This document shows positions 1-11,800 of a stretch of 64,000 nucleotides of DNA, piece after piece; the first letter of the stretch is position 1; every line of letters starts with the position of its first letter. The notes under the pieces were generated by a model. The model had not been told where the DNA came from. It was given only the letters and a program-made list of their open reading frames with translations, and did not search any database. The position numbers were made by a program, and so were the translations under genes. The DNA comes from Trebouxia sp. TZW2008 (Eukaryota > Chlorophyta > Trebouxiophyceae > Trebouxiales > Trebouxiaceae): assembly GCA_002118135.1 (NCBI GenBank), contig BDIU01000192.1, positions 186,001-250,000 on the forward strand. Reading direction: 5' to 3'.

Positions 1-1423
1 GCTCAAAGCCAGACTGACCCGTGAGTGGTCGCTCATTTCTGCACTCACGACTTGGCAATGATCGGAGGCGACCATTTATGCCCTAGCATGGCCCCACAGC
101 ATATAGCAGTCACAGTTGCTGTTTCTACTTCTGCTGCATCTGTAGTACTGAGCTGTGTTTGAGTTGCCAAGACGGAGGAACAGATTGTCGGAATATAATT
201 CACCTGCAGTGTCAACCCAAACATTCACAACAACACAAAAGACCAGGCTAATAGCGTAAGAGCAACACGCAGAGTCTAGCTGTGGCATGAGCTTGGCAAG
301 CTTCAGACTCATGTGCTGCCATATAGAGCATTTGATTGCAACGTCAGACACACTTCAAGCCTTGACAAGGCGGCTTTGTCAGGTGTAGTCACGCTTTCTG
401 CTCATGCAATGAGAGCAGCTGAAATGCTTACCAAATCTCTGACGCCAGCGCTGTGTCAACATTCACCACCTGGTTTTCATAGTTCTGCGCCAGCCAGGTG
501 TTTATTTGCATCTTCATTGGCCATCTGTGAAATCGATACTTGCCATTGACCCTGCGCAAACAATTGTCACTTTGCTGTGGTGTTCAGCATCCAGTTCTTG
601 TGTCAATGCTGAAATTGTACAAATGCAACATGCAAGTCAATGCCCTTGCAGAGCCTGCATGACATGAGACAAGGGCAGAAATGACATTCCACGCCTTTGA
701 GGTACCTGCAACAGGTGCCTCCTTATCATCAGCAAGCCTTCTGCTCAAAGTCAAAGACAGAGACGCATTTGCTTGTTTACGAGTCCAACATCTTGAGGCT
801 ACTCCAGATGCATGCAGCGCCAGTAATGTTGGTAGCCACTGACCTTGCGCCACAGGACCGTGACTCTTGAAATCTCACAGCATCCAAGCCATGAGATCAG
901 CAGACAGGCTTCTGTTTGTTGCTGGCATTGTCTGACTGTATGCTCAACACCATCATGTGCTACCCCCTCTGAGCATCGACAATCAGTACGTCAGCTTCTT
1001 GCAGTTGTCACCGTCTGACTCTCCCATCAGCACCATTGTGTGTAAAGCTGGGAAACAGTACACCTTCTGAGACATGTCTGCACAAAGCAGCGGTGACTGT
1101 TGCTTGCTTGTCAAGACGATCCTGTCTGGGGTGAGCTAGGTCATTGTTCGGTAGCAGCAGCTACTGTGACAGTGGACCGGGACAGCCTCCGTGGGAGTTG
1201 TGTGGCTACACAAAATGACGTGACTGCCGCCTGTCAGGATGCTTCTCGCAGGGTCAGGCTACGCCATATGTGGTGGCAGCATCTGCTATGGAACTTGTCC
1301 ATCTGAACAAACTGACGTGATTGCCGCCTGCCAGCATGATCTTCACTGGGCTGAGCTATGCCATCAGCAGTGGCAGCAGCTGCTGTGGCAGCGGGTGCTG
1401 CAGCTGCTGTGGAAATTGTGCGG
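1..1423. other. Non-coding stretch left of the bestrophin gene
   Basis: No open frame here resembles a known protein, and none is joined by convincing splice sites. The short frames present are rich in Cys, His and Ser and look random. The stretch presumably holds the 3' flank of the minus-strand bestrophin gene. A degenerate tandem repeat fills its right end (see separate entry). Confidence 0.5.
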
Positions 1424-1485
1424 CTACACAAATTGACGTGGCCGCCGCCTGTCAGCATGGTCATCGCTTGGAGAGGCTATGCCAT
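1100..1485. repeat. Degenerate tandem repeat, about 100-120 bp units
   Basis: A core beginning ACAAA-TGACGTG and continuing through CGCCTG(T/C)CAG to GGCTA(T/C)GCCAT occurs at about 1209, 1307 and 1428, that is with spacings near 98 and 121 bp. A weaker relative may start near 1110. Each unit ends in GTGGCAGCAG-type sequence. The rightmost unit lies inside the last bestrophin exon on the minus strand and encodes part of its low-complexity tail; the other units lie beyond the stop codon. Confidence 0.7.
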
Positions 1486-4400
1486 TAGTAGTGGCAGCAG
1501 TCGCTGTGGCAGTGGGTGCTGCAGCTGCCAAGGACACTGCGGACATGGACTCAGACACATGGGTCTCACAGTTTGAGAATGGGCGCCGTGCTGCTGCTGC
1601 TGCCAAAATCCTGTTGTTGAACTGGTACTGCAAGCAGAGACAGTACGTTTAGCATGGAAGGCCTGATGCATGTCGCATGAACAGATTCTTTGTGCTGGGG
1701 TCTTGGGACAGCCAGATAGTTCCCATGTTCTTGAGGTGTAGGCACAGTACTAGTCAAGTGCAGAACACCGTAGCAAACTGCTGATCTTGATGCAGTCCAG
1801 TGGCACCGCTGTCACAAGCTCACAGCAAACTAGTGATGCTTCTCAGGCATGTGCAAGCAAACAGAAGGTAGCTGAGCTTGCCCCCAGTCAGTTACTCCAT
1901 CAAGTTACACACTGCCCACTTGACTATAGGCAGACGTAGAATCCAGTGAGAAACTGTATTTGTGCAGCATACCTGGTATCTGGAAAGAGGCAGGTCGTTT
2001 GGGTCATATACAAAAGGGTCTTCCAAATCTCTAGCAACCTCGTTCAGGCACCAATAGCTCTGCACGCACAGGAAGTTGACCACCAAGCCCTGCCAGGTGC
2101 TGTTGATGAAAGCCACCACTATCAGCGGCACCGAGATGGCGTACAGAATCAGCAGAACGAGCACTGACTGAGCCCAGGGGAACGGAAAGGGTGTGTCTGC
2201 AACTGCCCTGCATGCATATAGGAGTGTGCTTGAGCATATGGTGCAAGAGATGTTGATGAAAGCCACCATTATCAGCGGCACTGAGATGGCGTACAGAATC
2301 AGCAGAATCATCACTGACTGAGCCTAAGGGAATGTAAAGGGCGTGTCTGCAACTGCCCTGCATGCATACAGCACTGTCCTGAGTTTGCGCTTTGTCAAAT
2401 TGCTGTCAACGAAGGCCACGGCGATCTCGGGCCGCCAGTCTCAGGCACGAGTAGCTTTGCAGACTCAGAAAGTCAAACATCAACCCCTGCCAGGTGCTGT
2501 TGATGAATGCCACCACTATCAGCGGCACCAAGATGGCGTACAGAATCAGCAGAATGAGCACTGACTGGGCCAAGGGAATGGAAAGGGCGTATCTGCAACT
2601 GCCCTGCATGTATACAGCAGTGTGCTGAGCTAGCCTGTTGGCGAGGTATTGCGTAATGAACGCCACCACTATCAGCAGCACTGAGATGACGTACTGAACT
2701 AGTAGAATGGGCACTGACTGAGCCCAAGGGAAAGCTGCACTGCATTCAAGCTGAAGGTAGCTCAGTCAGGCCAAGGCAGGCAACAGGAGAGGGTTGGAAA
2801 AGTTACAATTGACGCAGGACAAAAGGCTGACCTGCACTGCTCAAACTGGAGGTAGCCATCAGTGAGGACCTGCCACATCCTGGAGCCTATAGGGGCATCC
2901 CGGCACAGCCCCCCCTCTCTCAATCTGTCCTGCAGCAGCTGCTGCACCCATGTGTACACCACACTTACCCTTTCTGTAGCCCCAGGCACATGCCGCCCTG
3001 CAATGCATGCAAAAGGGCATCAAGAGGAAGCAGGCAAAGAAGGAGAAAAGATTCATGTTGCACAAGAAGGTAATGAAGAAGAAGGGGAAAGGAAGAAGAT
3101 GGCAGCTTTCATCCGTACACACATGCTCACCCTGTCTGTGGCCCCAGGCACATGCCGCCTTGCATATGACGGTTGACTGTGATCAGACAGGAAGATCAAG
3201 ATTGATAGAAAGAAAGAGAGGAACAAGTCAAAAACGAAGAAGGCAATCCCGCAGCAGCAAGTGGGTACATTGCATGACACAGGCACAAGCTACAGTGCAC
3301 ACTATAGTCTCAAGTGTGTACTGGTGAACGCATGGGGATTGGCTGCTGACCCCAAATGTACATTACATATGACCCCTTTGTTATGTCAGGCGGTTGCCTT
3401 TGGGAGTCGTGCATGAATTCTTCCTTGCGTAAGCATAGTAGGCAGTGACCTGGCCCAGCATGAATTCGCTGATGTGGCTGTTCAGAGAGTTCTGACCAGT
3501 AAACAACCTTGACGGCTGAAGTGAGTGCGTTCAAGCTCATTTGGTGCAATGCATGTGCAGTTTACAAAGGCTCATGCAGTCACATGACAGACACAGGGTT
3601 TTATACTTGCCCATGAGTCATGATAAATGATGCAAAGCATCTGTGATGCAGATCCTGCATGACTGACCTGATCTGGTGACAAAGAGCGCCTTGATCCGTG
3701 CAGTCAGCCATGAGTCATCTGCCAGCACAATGTCAGATTCAGTCATGAGAGCCCCAGTCTCATCTGCAGTCGATTTCTTCTTCACCAGACAATTACTACA
3801 AAACAGGCATCTGTAAACACACACCTGATCTGGTGACAAAGAGGGCCTTGATCCACGCAGTCAGCCATGAGTCATCTGCCAGCACAATGTCAGAGCCTGT
3901 CATGAGAGTGCCTGTCTCATCTGTGCTCAATTTCTCGTTCATCTGCCCAAGCCCCACCAGCTCAGCTGACGAAAGCGCGCTGATGACTGCAAATGGCATT
4001 GCCCTGCAGAAAGATGTCGTTCAAGTGGTCAGAGGTTTACTTGGGCTGCCAGGAACTTGCAGCTTTGACTTGGACAGTTGCAAGATGCGCTTTGTACTGA
4101 TGCACAAACCAAAGCAAGGTTTGGTCTGCATTTGAAATGAAATCAACGATGGGCTGTGCGACGAAGATGCTGGTGGCCTTAACAGGACAAATGCACAAAG
4201 CATCCCACAGATGATGACTGCAAAGGTCATTGCTTTAAGCTTGTCATGCAATACTTTGCAGATTCCGAGGCCCACAATTTGCAGAAATTGCATGATACAG
4301 TATACATCCGATGTGCATCAACGCACTGCACAGCACGGGGCATGACTTTGTCTGGTCATATTACCTGTTGTACTTGTCCCTCTGCTCAATAGCTCCCCTC

Positions 4401-6263
4401 AGTAGGAAGAAGTCCCATAGGCTGTGCATGTAGCCCCCCTGTGGCTTGCTTGATAGCCCAGCAGCGTCCTGCAATGCCAAGCATGAAATGTGCTGTTATG
4501 TGTATGCAGAATGTGTATATTCACAACAATAGGGTGGTCTGCACGTCTGACGGACAGGCGTGTAGACGACCAAATAGCAGTGCTGGACTGCACTTCACTT
4601 ATTCTGAACAACAACTTATGCTGCATGCTGCTCAATGCCTGGTCCTCTTGGGATTCATGCGGTCAGACAAAGGGCCAGTACATGCCGTGCACTAACTTTC
4701 AGCAGGCCATTGTAGATCATTCTACATCAATGCAGCAACAATGTCAACAACACTAAAGATGTCAGCAAACTGGTCAGCAGCAGCAGCAGCAGCAGCAGCA
4801 TTCATACTTATTGAAGCAACAGTGACAGTAAGAGCAGCAGCAGCACCAACAACAGCATCCCAGGTAGAGCAACCAGCACAATCATTGATGAGCAACAACA
4901 ATCAACATAATTGTCTAGCAACAGCAGTAGCAGCAGCATTGTCGGCAACAGCCTTTCAGGCACAAAATCCAGTCCTGAAAACAATAATGACAAAGCAGCA
5001 GCAGGGATTTTACCAGAGGCGGCGGGGGCTCAGACGCATCATATGGCACCAGGTTTGCAAGCTCCCAGTCACTCCTCAAGTGCTGCAAAGCCACAGCATG
5101 CAAGAGGCTGCTCAAGTGAACCAGGGTCTGTGCAAACAGCTGGGCTTTGTGCACAGCCTTTGGGTCTGATGCTTCATTCTCTGGCAGTGTGCCGGCATCC
5201 ATGGTCAGGGCCTGCAGAAACGGAAAGGAACAAAAAAACCTTTGAGGAGAAGCCAAATGATGTATTGAGCTTCCTTGTAGCTTTGGGGCCTGAGGCTTCA
5301 TGTTCTGGCAGAGTGCCAGCATTTGTTGTGAATGCGTGCAGGCATGGTTACAGACGCTGTTGAAGGAATAGTGGTTGTTCACAGCACTCAGGAGCTGAGC
5401 TGTGAACAGTGTGAGGCTGTGACATGGTAGTGTGCACATGGAGCAGCGGAAACGTGGCTGCCTCTGTGCAAGCAGAATCTTGCGTTGCTGTATGGATGCA
5501 TGTCCCTCACTTACGAAGCTTGGGACGACTTGTTAGCCAGCGGTTCTGGACAGTCGATTGTAAATGCAGAATGGGAGTTTGAATGACAAGCCAGGATGCC
5601 AGTGTGATAGCAGAAAGTGCTCTATCAGGATTGCACCCTTGCAGGGGTCATGTTCAGTCTGTTGATTGTGATATGCATGACATGGGGTGGTGCTGACCTC
5701 TGTGCAAAAGGTGGCCCAGCGTGATGTCATGGTTTGCAACTGCAGCCGACCCTCCCAGTACCTTGCATAACTGAGCTGGCTCCTGTGTGTGCAAACGTGT
5801 CGAAGCTCATAGACGCGCCAGGCCCAGCAATATTGCTGAATGCTTTGCGTTCTGCAGGTGCATGCTATTCAGTTCATTGCAAGGCACACAGTCACCTGAA
5901 CACTATGGCAAAGCCAACTATGAAGGCGAAGGCCTGAAAAGGGTAAGGATGTCGCCAGTCGTCGTTGATCTCAGGCCGCTTCCTGGCGTACAGCACCGCC
6001 GCAACGGCCGTGCTTATGGCCGAAAAGATGATAGAGCGCGGAAAGGCTGATCCGTAAAGCCTGAGCAATAGGTGCAAACCCCAGGCCGCTTTGCTGTAGG
6101 TGATCATTGATAAAAACTGGCTCAGGTTCAAGTTGCGCAGCTGTCTATCGCACTCGCAGAAGCGATTGGGTTGCGCACTGCTGGCCGACGACACCTCGTT
6201 TCGCTCGCTGACCAGGCTTAAACGGGAGAGGCGTAAAGAGAGAGAGAGTAATTTTACATGCAT
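1424..6263 (-). CDS. Bestrophin-family anion channel, 8 exons
   Basis: This gene encodes a bestrophin (UPF0187/RFP-TM type) membrane protein; the family forms pentameric chloride or bicarbonate channels. Exons on the minus strand are 6263-5896, 5782-5698, 5211-5014, 4438-4365, 4003-3825, 2997-2832, 2207-1973 and 1627-1424. All have GT-AG borders and consistent phases. The protein is 502 aa from the ATG at 6263, or 450 aa from the ATG at 6107, which directly precedes the family's usual start ITYSKAAWG. The longer N-terminus is rich in Leu, Ser and Arg and could be a targeting peptide. Family hallmarks in order are YARYWEGRLQLQ, SSLLHAVALQHLR, DTPFPFPWAQ with the following hydrophobic helix, and the acidic DLEDPFVYDPNDLPL typical of plant and algal members. 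The C-terminal tail is Ala/Thr-rich. In algae relatives sit in thylakoid or plasma membranes; the location here is not shown. Several introns carry decayed exon copies. Confidence 0.9.
2265..2750 (-). repeat. Three decayed copies of bestrophin exon 7
   Basis: Between exons 6 and 7 lie three extra versions of the exon that encodes the PFPFPWAQ motif and the following membrane helix. They sit near 2265-2350, 2455-2610 and 2640-2745. The first has a stop codon where PWAQ should be. The second has lost one base inside the same motif. The third lacks the start of the motif. Only the copy at 2207-1973 is intact and runs on into the acidic motif. All keep the helix part (ILLILYAI or similar) readable. 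Confidence 0.8.
3107..3176 (-). repeat. Decayed copy of the start of bestrophin exon 6
   Basis: The stretch repeats the first part of exon 6 (RRHVPGAT-R-VS), which truly lies at 2997-2940, with about 85-90 percent base identity by eye. It then runs into unrelated A/T-rich sequence. It lacks the remainder of the exon, so it is a partial duplicate within the intron between exons 5 and 6. Confidence 0.7.
3657..3785 (-). repeat. Decayed copy of the end of bestrophin exon 5
   Basis: This repeats the last 40 codons of exon 5 (DIVLADDSWLTA-IKALFVTRS), whose functional copy ends at 3825. The frame is still open, but the donor is changed and the 5' part of the exon is missing. The two copies are about 90 percent identical by eye, which suggests a fairly recent duplication. 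Confidence 0.75.
4741..4995. repeat. CAG/CAA-rich low-complexity stretch in a bestrophin intron
   Basis: The plus strand is dominated by CAG, CAA and ACA triplets, including an uninterrupted run of seven CAG units near 4779-4800. It lies in the intron between bestrophin exons 3 and 4 and creates spurious Gln/Ala/Thr-rich (plus) and Leu-rich (minus) reading frames that are not genes. Confidence 0.75.
5288..5338 (-). repeat. Decayed copy of the start of bestrophin exon 3
   Basis: A short stretch can be read as AGTLPEHEASGPKA, matching AGTLPENEASDPKA at the beginning of exon 3 (5211-5014). It lies upstream in the preceding intron, without a usable acceptor or the rest of the exon. Confidence 0.6.
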
Positions 6264-6782
6264 CTGTGACTAACTGTGACTCACTTAAGGATCACGTGAA
6301 GATGCAGGCAGTGAGCTCAAAGTGAGCCGATCTGCAGTCCATTGCAACATGCCTTTGGACCTCAAACCGTCGCTGTGCATCAGGTGCGTGCTTGAAGCAG
6401 CACAAGAGGAGCTGTTGATTCCTGTGAAATACTAAAACCTTGCCAAAACTTTGAAAACTTGAGCCAAGAGTCGCAACTTAGATGCAACTGTCCTGCAACC
6501 TGTATACACGCTTCATATGATCACACTTGCAAGTTGGACTCAAACAAATTACTTGATTGAAAAGCACTGCGCGCAAACAATAAACGCCCTGTCATCAAAA
6601 TCTACACATCCGCACAACATCGTATCACAACCTGCCAGTGAATGAGGCAAACAAAGACAGTAGAAAGAGTTGAGCTGGTTCTTGTCACTGTGAAGTGTCT
6701 CAAAGATATAGGTTCTGTGAGCTGCCTCAAAAACATCGGTTCTCCATGACCAATTTGGCAGACGCATCAGAACGCTGTGAAC
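6264..6782. other. Gap between the bestrophin 5' end and the next gene's 3' end
   Basis: Both flanking genes are on the minus strand, so this gap should hold the bestrophin promoter and 5' UTR and the 3' flank of the gene ending at 6783. The only open frame (about 6549-6767, minus) resembles nothing known. I see no clear TATA element or repeat. Confidence 0.4.
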
Positions 6783-7925
6783 TCAACACTGCTCTAGCTT
6801 GTCCTCAGACGTCAGCTGCATGTCTTGCATCCCATGAACAACAACTTCTTCAGATTTGAGTGCCAATTGCTGCATGCGGCGCTGGCTGTCTGCGACTCTG
6901 ATTGTGTGGGACGTTGCTACACAGGAGCTGTACAATGGAACAGGGTATCTAACCAGCGGGCTGTGCAGGTACCCATGAGCAGCCATGCCCATCCCCGTGC
7001 GGCTGTCCATGGCGTCATCCTTTGTTTGCTGGATTCTGATGCCAGCACACTGCATTGTGGCAGGGTGAAGTCGAACAGCTTGTGCAACTTGGTCAAAGCT
7101 ATCAGCTGCAGTTCTGAGACTGAAGGACCTGATTGTCATGTGCTGGCGCTGCATGCTCCTCTCATCAATGCATCTGCCACCGCACTGAAGGGCTGTTCTC
7201 CTCAGAGCTTCCAGCCAGAGCTGTTGGATCTTGACAAAGTTGACGCTTGCACTGTCTAGTTCAAGGTAGTAGAAGCTGTCTCCTTTGATGTGCTTCTCAT
7301 GCCTTTCAGGCTTCTTCTGCAATGCCAGCCCAGTGATTGCATAGGACTCGAAAAATAAGGAAGGCAGCTGAGCTGCAGCTGTAGTAAAGGCTGCTGAGAA
7401 CATTTGTAGTTTGTCCAGTGGAAGCTGCAAAGTTGCAAAGGTGATATGAGCTGTATCCAGCCAAATATCTGCAAAGCTGGCACCCTTTGAGGGGCAAATC
7501 CATTCCAAGTAGCTGTGCAAGGCTGTGGATTGGTGGTGCCCTGGCGGTGGTTGTCCTTCAAACGCTGCATGGCATCTGCAGGCGTCTGGTTCAAGTAGCG
7601 TTATGCTGCTGAGATCTGGAAACAGCTGCACTGTTAGCTCTGTCATACCGGCTGCACAAGACTTTGATCTTTTGAGGTGATGCGCTGTTCTACCCCAAGA
7701 ATTGTTAGCAGGAAAGTGCTGCTGCCTTGGAAGTTGTGGAGCTGCAGCAGCGGACGTCGGACGTGGGTAATAAGGTTGTCTATCTGTGACTCTTCTGGTT
7801 TGGTAACCTGACTGGGTTCTTTGGTATTCATACTGTCGATGCTGACGCGGATGCGCCTGCCCGGTCCGCAGCGCTTGGCCTGCTGCTTGAGGACCAGATC
7901 GTTGACCACGGTCGTCCTGCAGCAC
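6783..7925 (-). CDS. Probable 2H-phosphoesterase-like protein (AKAP7/ASCC1-like), 5' end unresolved
   Basis: An open frame ends at the stop codon at 6783 and runs without interruption up to about 7925. It contains two H-x-T-x motifs, HITFATLQLP and HMTIRSFSL, about 110 residues apart. Between them lies FYYLELDSASVNFVKIQQLW. This spacing is that of the 2H phosphoesterase fold as found in AKAP7 and ASCC1-like proteins, which act on 2',3'-cyclic or 2'-5' phosphate ends or bind RNA. The first in-frame ATG is at 7646. The more upstream part, rich in Gln and Arg, may be non-coding, because an acceptor (GTGCAG before CCGG) lies just ahead of it and another frame is open at 7643-7915. The C-terminal 100 residues match nothing I know. 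The call rests on the two motifs and is moderate. Confidence 0.45.
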   Translation of the reverse strand: MLQDDRGQRSGPQAAGQALRTGQAHPRQHRQYEYQRTQSGYQTRRVTDRQPYYPRPTSAAAAPQLPRQQHFPANNSWGRTAHHLKRSKSCAAGMTELTVQLFPDLSSITLLEPDACRCHAAFEGQPPPGHHQSTALHSYLEWICPSKGASFADIWLDTAHITFATLQLPLDKLQMFSAAFTTAAAQLPSLFFESYAITGLALQKKPERHEKHIKGDSFYYLELDSASVNFVKIQQLWLEALRRTALQCGGRCIDERSMQRQHMTIRSFSLRTAADSFDQVAQAVRLHPATMQCAGIRIQQTKDDAMDSRTGMGMAAHGYLHSPLVRYPVPLYSSCVATSHTIRVADSQRRMQQLALKSEEVVVHGMQDMQLTSEDKLEQC

Positions 7926-8860
7926 ACCACGACATGTCTGCTGAAGCTACATACGTCGACAAGAGATAGCAAGCTGTGCAATGCGCTTCAGGGGTTGGCT
8001 TTGTCAAGGCTACGGTGGCTGACCTGTGGGACGTGAACCTGCAGCTGTATCGGATCGGTGTGATCGCGACGCCAAGAGACACAGTTGCTTCTGCCTTGCA
8101 TGGATGATCTGGTCTTGCAAATCAAATCAAGACTAAGAGCGTACGCCTGCGAAAAATTCGCTTGCAGGAGTTGCAGCCGTAGCCTCACTGCCAAAGCAAA
8201 AGCATTACAACTCTTAAACTTGACTTTTGCCAGCAATGCAAAAGACAGATCTCTCACCAATCTCTATCCCGGAATACAGGTATCGAGCTCCTAGCGCTTG
8301 GACACAGCTTCGATGCCTTTTTGCAGTTGCCGAGCCTCGCTGATCACTTCGATGCCGGTCAAGCCTTTCAAACTTCTTCCTCCCTCGGAGCTCCGAATCC
8401 AGGTAACGCTCGACACGGCCCAGCGACATGACCATCAGCTCGAGTATGGCAAAGTCGATGACGCTGTCGCTGTAGCTGACCGACAGGCTTCGACAGCATT
8501 TTGTCTTCGCTTTGTACCCTCCTGCCGCGTGCCTAAGTATTGTTTTGCAAGACGTGCCTGACGCGATGATCACTGACAACCCCCGGCTGATCGTAGACCT
8601 GATCTGCGCTTGCTAGGAGATGGCACAGTAGCAATGTTGTTCCGTTCCGCGGGACCCTTTCAGCAGCAACGCCTTTGAGCTGTACACCAGAAGTCTTGTG
8701 CCTTAAGTTGTTCAAAAAATGTCGGACCGCTCTCAAGCCAAAGCGGAAATGCCCTGGTTGCTAAAAGCGTCGCAAAAAAGCAAGCTGGTAGGGTCCGACA
8801 CATCTTGACAGGAAGTCTTGCTATCACACCACAGTCTCTAAAACGCTTGTCGCTGTGCAG
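7926..8860. other. Head-to-head interval, with possible minus-strand coding pieces at 8290-8560
   Basis: This lies between the minus-strand 2H-like gene and the first recognised CMTR2 exon and should hold both 5' ends. On the minus strand two stretches look protein-like: about 8530-8390 (SVIDFAILELMVMSLGRVER and onward) and 8360-8291 (LTGIEVISEARQLQKGIEAV then a stop). They are in different frames and meet near 8370 with no clear intron between them. They could be a small separate gene with a frameshift, or exons I cannot join. The start codon of CMTR2 should also be here but was not identified. Confidence 0.3.
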
Positions 8861-11800
8861 GCTCGGCCCGCACGCAGGCAGCAGCGGCCGCAGTCTGCCA
8901 AATCGCCTCAAGCTTCTACAGACGACACGCATCAGCCCAAGACAAAGCGCCGCAAGCATGGTGGTTACAGGGCTGGAACTCCACCCCACCAGGAGCAGAC
9001 ACAGCACACAGGCCAAGAGATATATCACATGCCTGTAGCTCAGAGCAAAGGAGCTGTCAACCACAACTTGATTGAGCGTGGCAAGGCAGAAGCACAACTT
9101 GCAGGTCGCAGATTCCAGCTGGACAACAGTGATTGCATTGTGCCATCACAGCAGCAGCTATTTGGAAGACAGGCTTGGACTCTGCCTGAAATGATGACCG
9201 AGAAGGGGAAGCTGAATGCTGTCAAGGACATGCTTGACTGCAAGGACATCAAGTAGGCTTTCTATCATCATCTTATTCAGCTTGAGAACTAGCGCACACA
9301 GGTTGTTTCTGTATTGTATGTCACATTGCAGCTTACACCCGAGAAAAGTGACTACCATATGTCACTATTCTCCATTTGAGGCTGGCATTTACTGCACCTT
9401 CGCACAGTAGCAACTGTGTAGGTCAGCATTCAGCTGACTTGCCAACAAACTCCAACATTTTGCCCCATTTTGAGAGCACAGAGCACCTGATGGACCATAG
9501 CTTGCCCTTATAATTCTACCTTCAGAAACTGCAGCCATTGCTTCAGCCAATGGCTTCTGCTTGCAGGCCATGGGGTGCCCACACAGCCTTTACCAACAAG
9601 GCTGGTCTTGTAGTGCGCCAGATCAGGCAAAACCATGGAGAAGTGGAGCTTTGCACCACAGCATGGGCAAAGATGTATGAGGCCATTGTGACCTTTGATC
9701 TTCTTCCGACTTCTTCTGGGCAGCTGCCAAAGGGCAACTCTACTGTGGGTCGTTTGGACAATGGACAGCCAGCGGTGGGGACTGTGCACCTGTGCGAAGC
9801 CCCAGGAGGATTCATCAGCGCCACTAATCACTTCATCAGGACTCACAGGTGACATCTTGTGTGCTACAAATCTTAAGTCCCAATCTCTTGATGCGCATAT
9901 GTCTTGTCAGTACATTTTGTGTACGTAGCATACGTCGCCACGTAAGCGATTTTCAAGGTCATGCAAGTCAAGTGTCATCTGTCAAGCTTGTATGCATGTT
10001 TGCCAGCCAATCTGCTGGCTTAGTCATCATCCTCTGGATTTGACCAAGTGCATGTTGACGCCCAACAGAAGATGATAGCTTGCGTAAGCAATGCTTCTGT
10101 GTCTTGCAGGCCAGATTGGCATTGGGAGTGGGTTGGTAACAGCCTGCACCCTTACTATGAAGGCAATGACCCGGTGGCCATGATTGATGATGATGCCCTC
10201 ATACAAGCTACCCTGCCCCACTGGCACTGGTAAGCAACCGCTTAGATTGTCTTCTCAGCTGACATTACTTCAATGCATCCTTCCATACAGATCCAGTGCG
10301 TTTTGTAGCGGTGAACAGGTCGCCATAAGTGATGATGTTGCACTGGTGCAAGCAACGCTGCCTCACGGGAACTTGTCAGCAAGAGGCTCAAATTGCCTTC
10401 TGTGACCTCATACAGTTCCAGTGCATTGGTCAGAGTGGCTGTGCTAGACACAAACTCTACACGCTTTGTCACAAATTTAGATTTGCTTGTCGCTTTTTCT
10501 CGTATTTTGTGAGCGTCTGTCCTGTGAGCACATTATTCTCTTGCTTTCTGAGTTGCTGTCTGCCAATGCAGGGGTGAAGATGGTAGTGGCGATATCCGAA
10601 GACCAGACAATGTGAACGCTATCTGTACGTCTGCAAGCAATATGGCGAGAGACTTGCAATGTGGCGGTGCCATGCTAGTCACTGCTGATGGGTCCATTGA
10701 TTGCCAAGAGAACCCAAACGAGCAGGTGAGCAAGCGACAACTGTAATGCAGCACTGGCATTGCTTTGTCAATGCCATATTGCATGGCTGCAACCCTTCAG
10801 ATACCTGTTGCATGCGTATGGGCCAAGGACACTTCATTAGCACTTCGTGCTGCATACTGCACTGTGCAGTGCTTGACATGTGTACAGGCAGGGTTCTAAA
10901 TAGAGTGGCGCCAACACCAATGCATATTGCAGAGTTTGCAGTCGGTTGTATTTGAGTATTCCTGTTACATTGACCGCTACCCTTGCATGCTATGATGCAT
11001 GGGATATACAAAATGTATTTCTGTATGCACCTGCAGGAGATGAGCACAGCACCTCTGCACTTCTGTGAGCTGGTAACAGCCCTTGGGCTACTAGCTCCTG
11101 GGGGCAATTTCGTCCTGAAGGCCTTCACGCTATTTGAGCACCCTACAGTGTGCGCCCTATACCTTATGGGAAGCCTTTTCAAAGAGGTGCATGTGTACAA
11201 GCCTGCCACTAGCAAGCCTGGCAACTCAGAAACCTACATCATTGGCAAGGGCTTCAAGGTGAGAGCATGCCGAGTTGATCACTGACATGCTGAAGTGTGA
11301 TTGGGCGCAAGTTTGGGCACCATACGGCGTGCGCTCTGTACTTTATGGGAAGTGTTTCCAAAGAGGTGCATGTGTACAAGCCTGGCAACTTAGAAACCTA
11401 CATCATTGGCAAAGGGTTTAAGGTGAGCACATGCTGAACTACAACCAGACAAGTATCTAATGCTTTCACAGCAGTGGGTCAAACATCCATTTGACAGAAA
11501 TTGAGTCAACAATATCTGTGGGTCCTTGCTATACAGTTGCCAAAGACAGCAAACATGCATTGGTTGATGAGCTCATTCATCTCAAAACATGCGTTGTGCC
11601 CACCAGGGTGTATTTTGGAATCCCTGCTTATCCTCCCACCACTGCAACCATTCTGCAGTGGTGCATTTGACTGATGCAAACATTGTATGTGTACTAAATA
11701 CAGCGTTGATTGCATCGCCAGCTGTACAGCATGGTGAGCTAGCCTCTGTGCAGGTCCTTAGTCAGCTGTGTGTATTGATATGAAGTGACTGTTGGCCTGC

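Noticed and set aside
4741..5169. 142-codon plus-strand frame rich in Gln and Ala
   Set aside because: It arises from the CAG/CAA-rich intron and the antisense of bestrophin exon 3, whose minus-strand reading matches the family.
6825..7259. 144-codon plus-strand frame opposite the 2H-like gene
   Set aside because: Its composition is Cys/His/Ser-rich without motifs, whereas the minus strand has two spaced H-x-T-x motifs.
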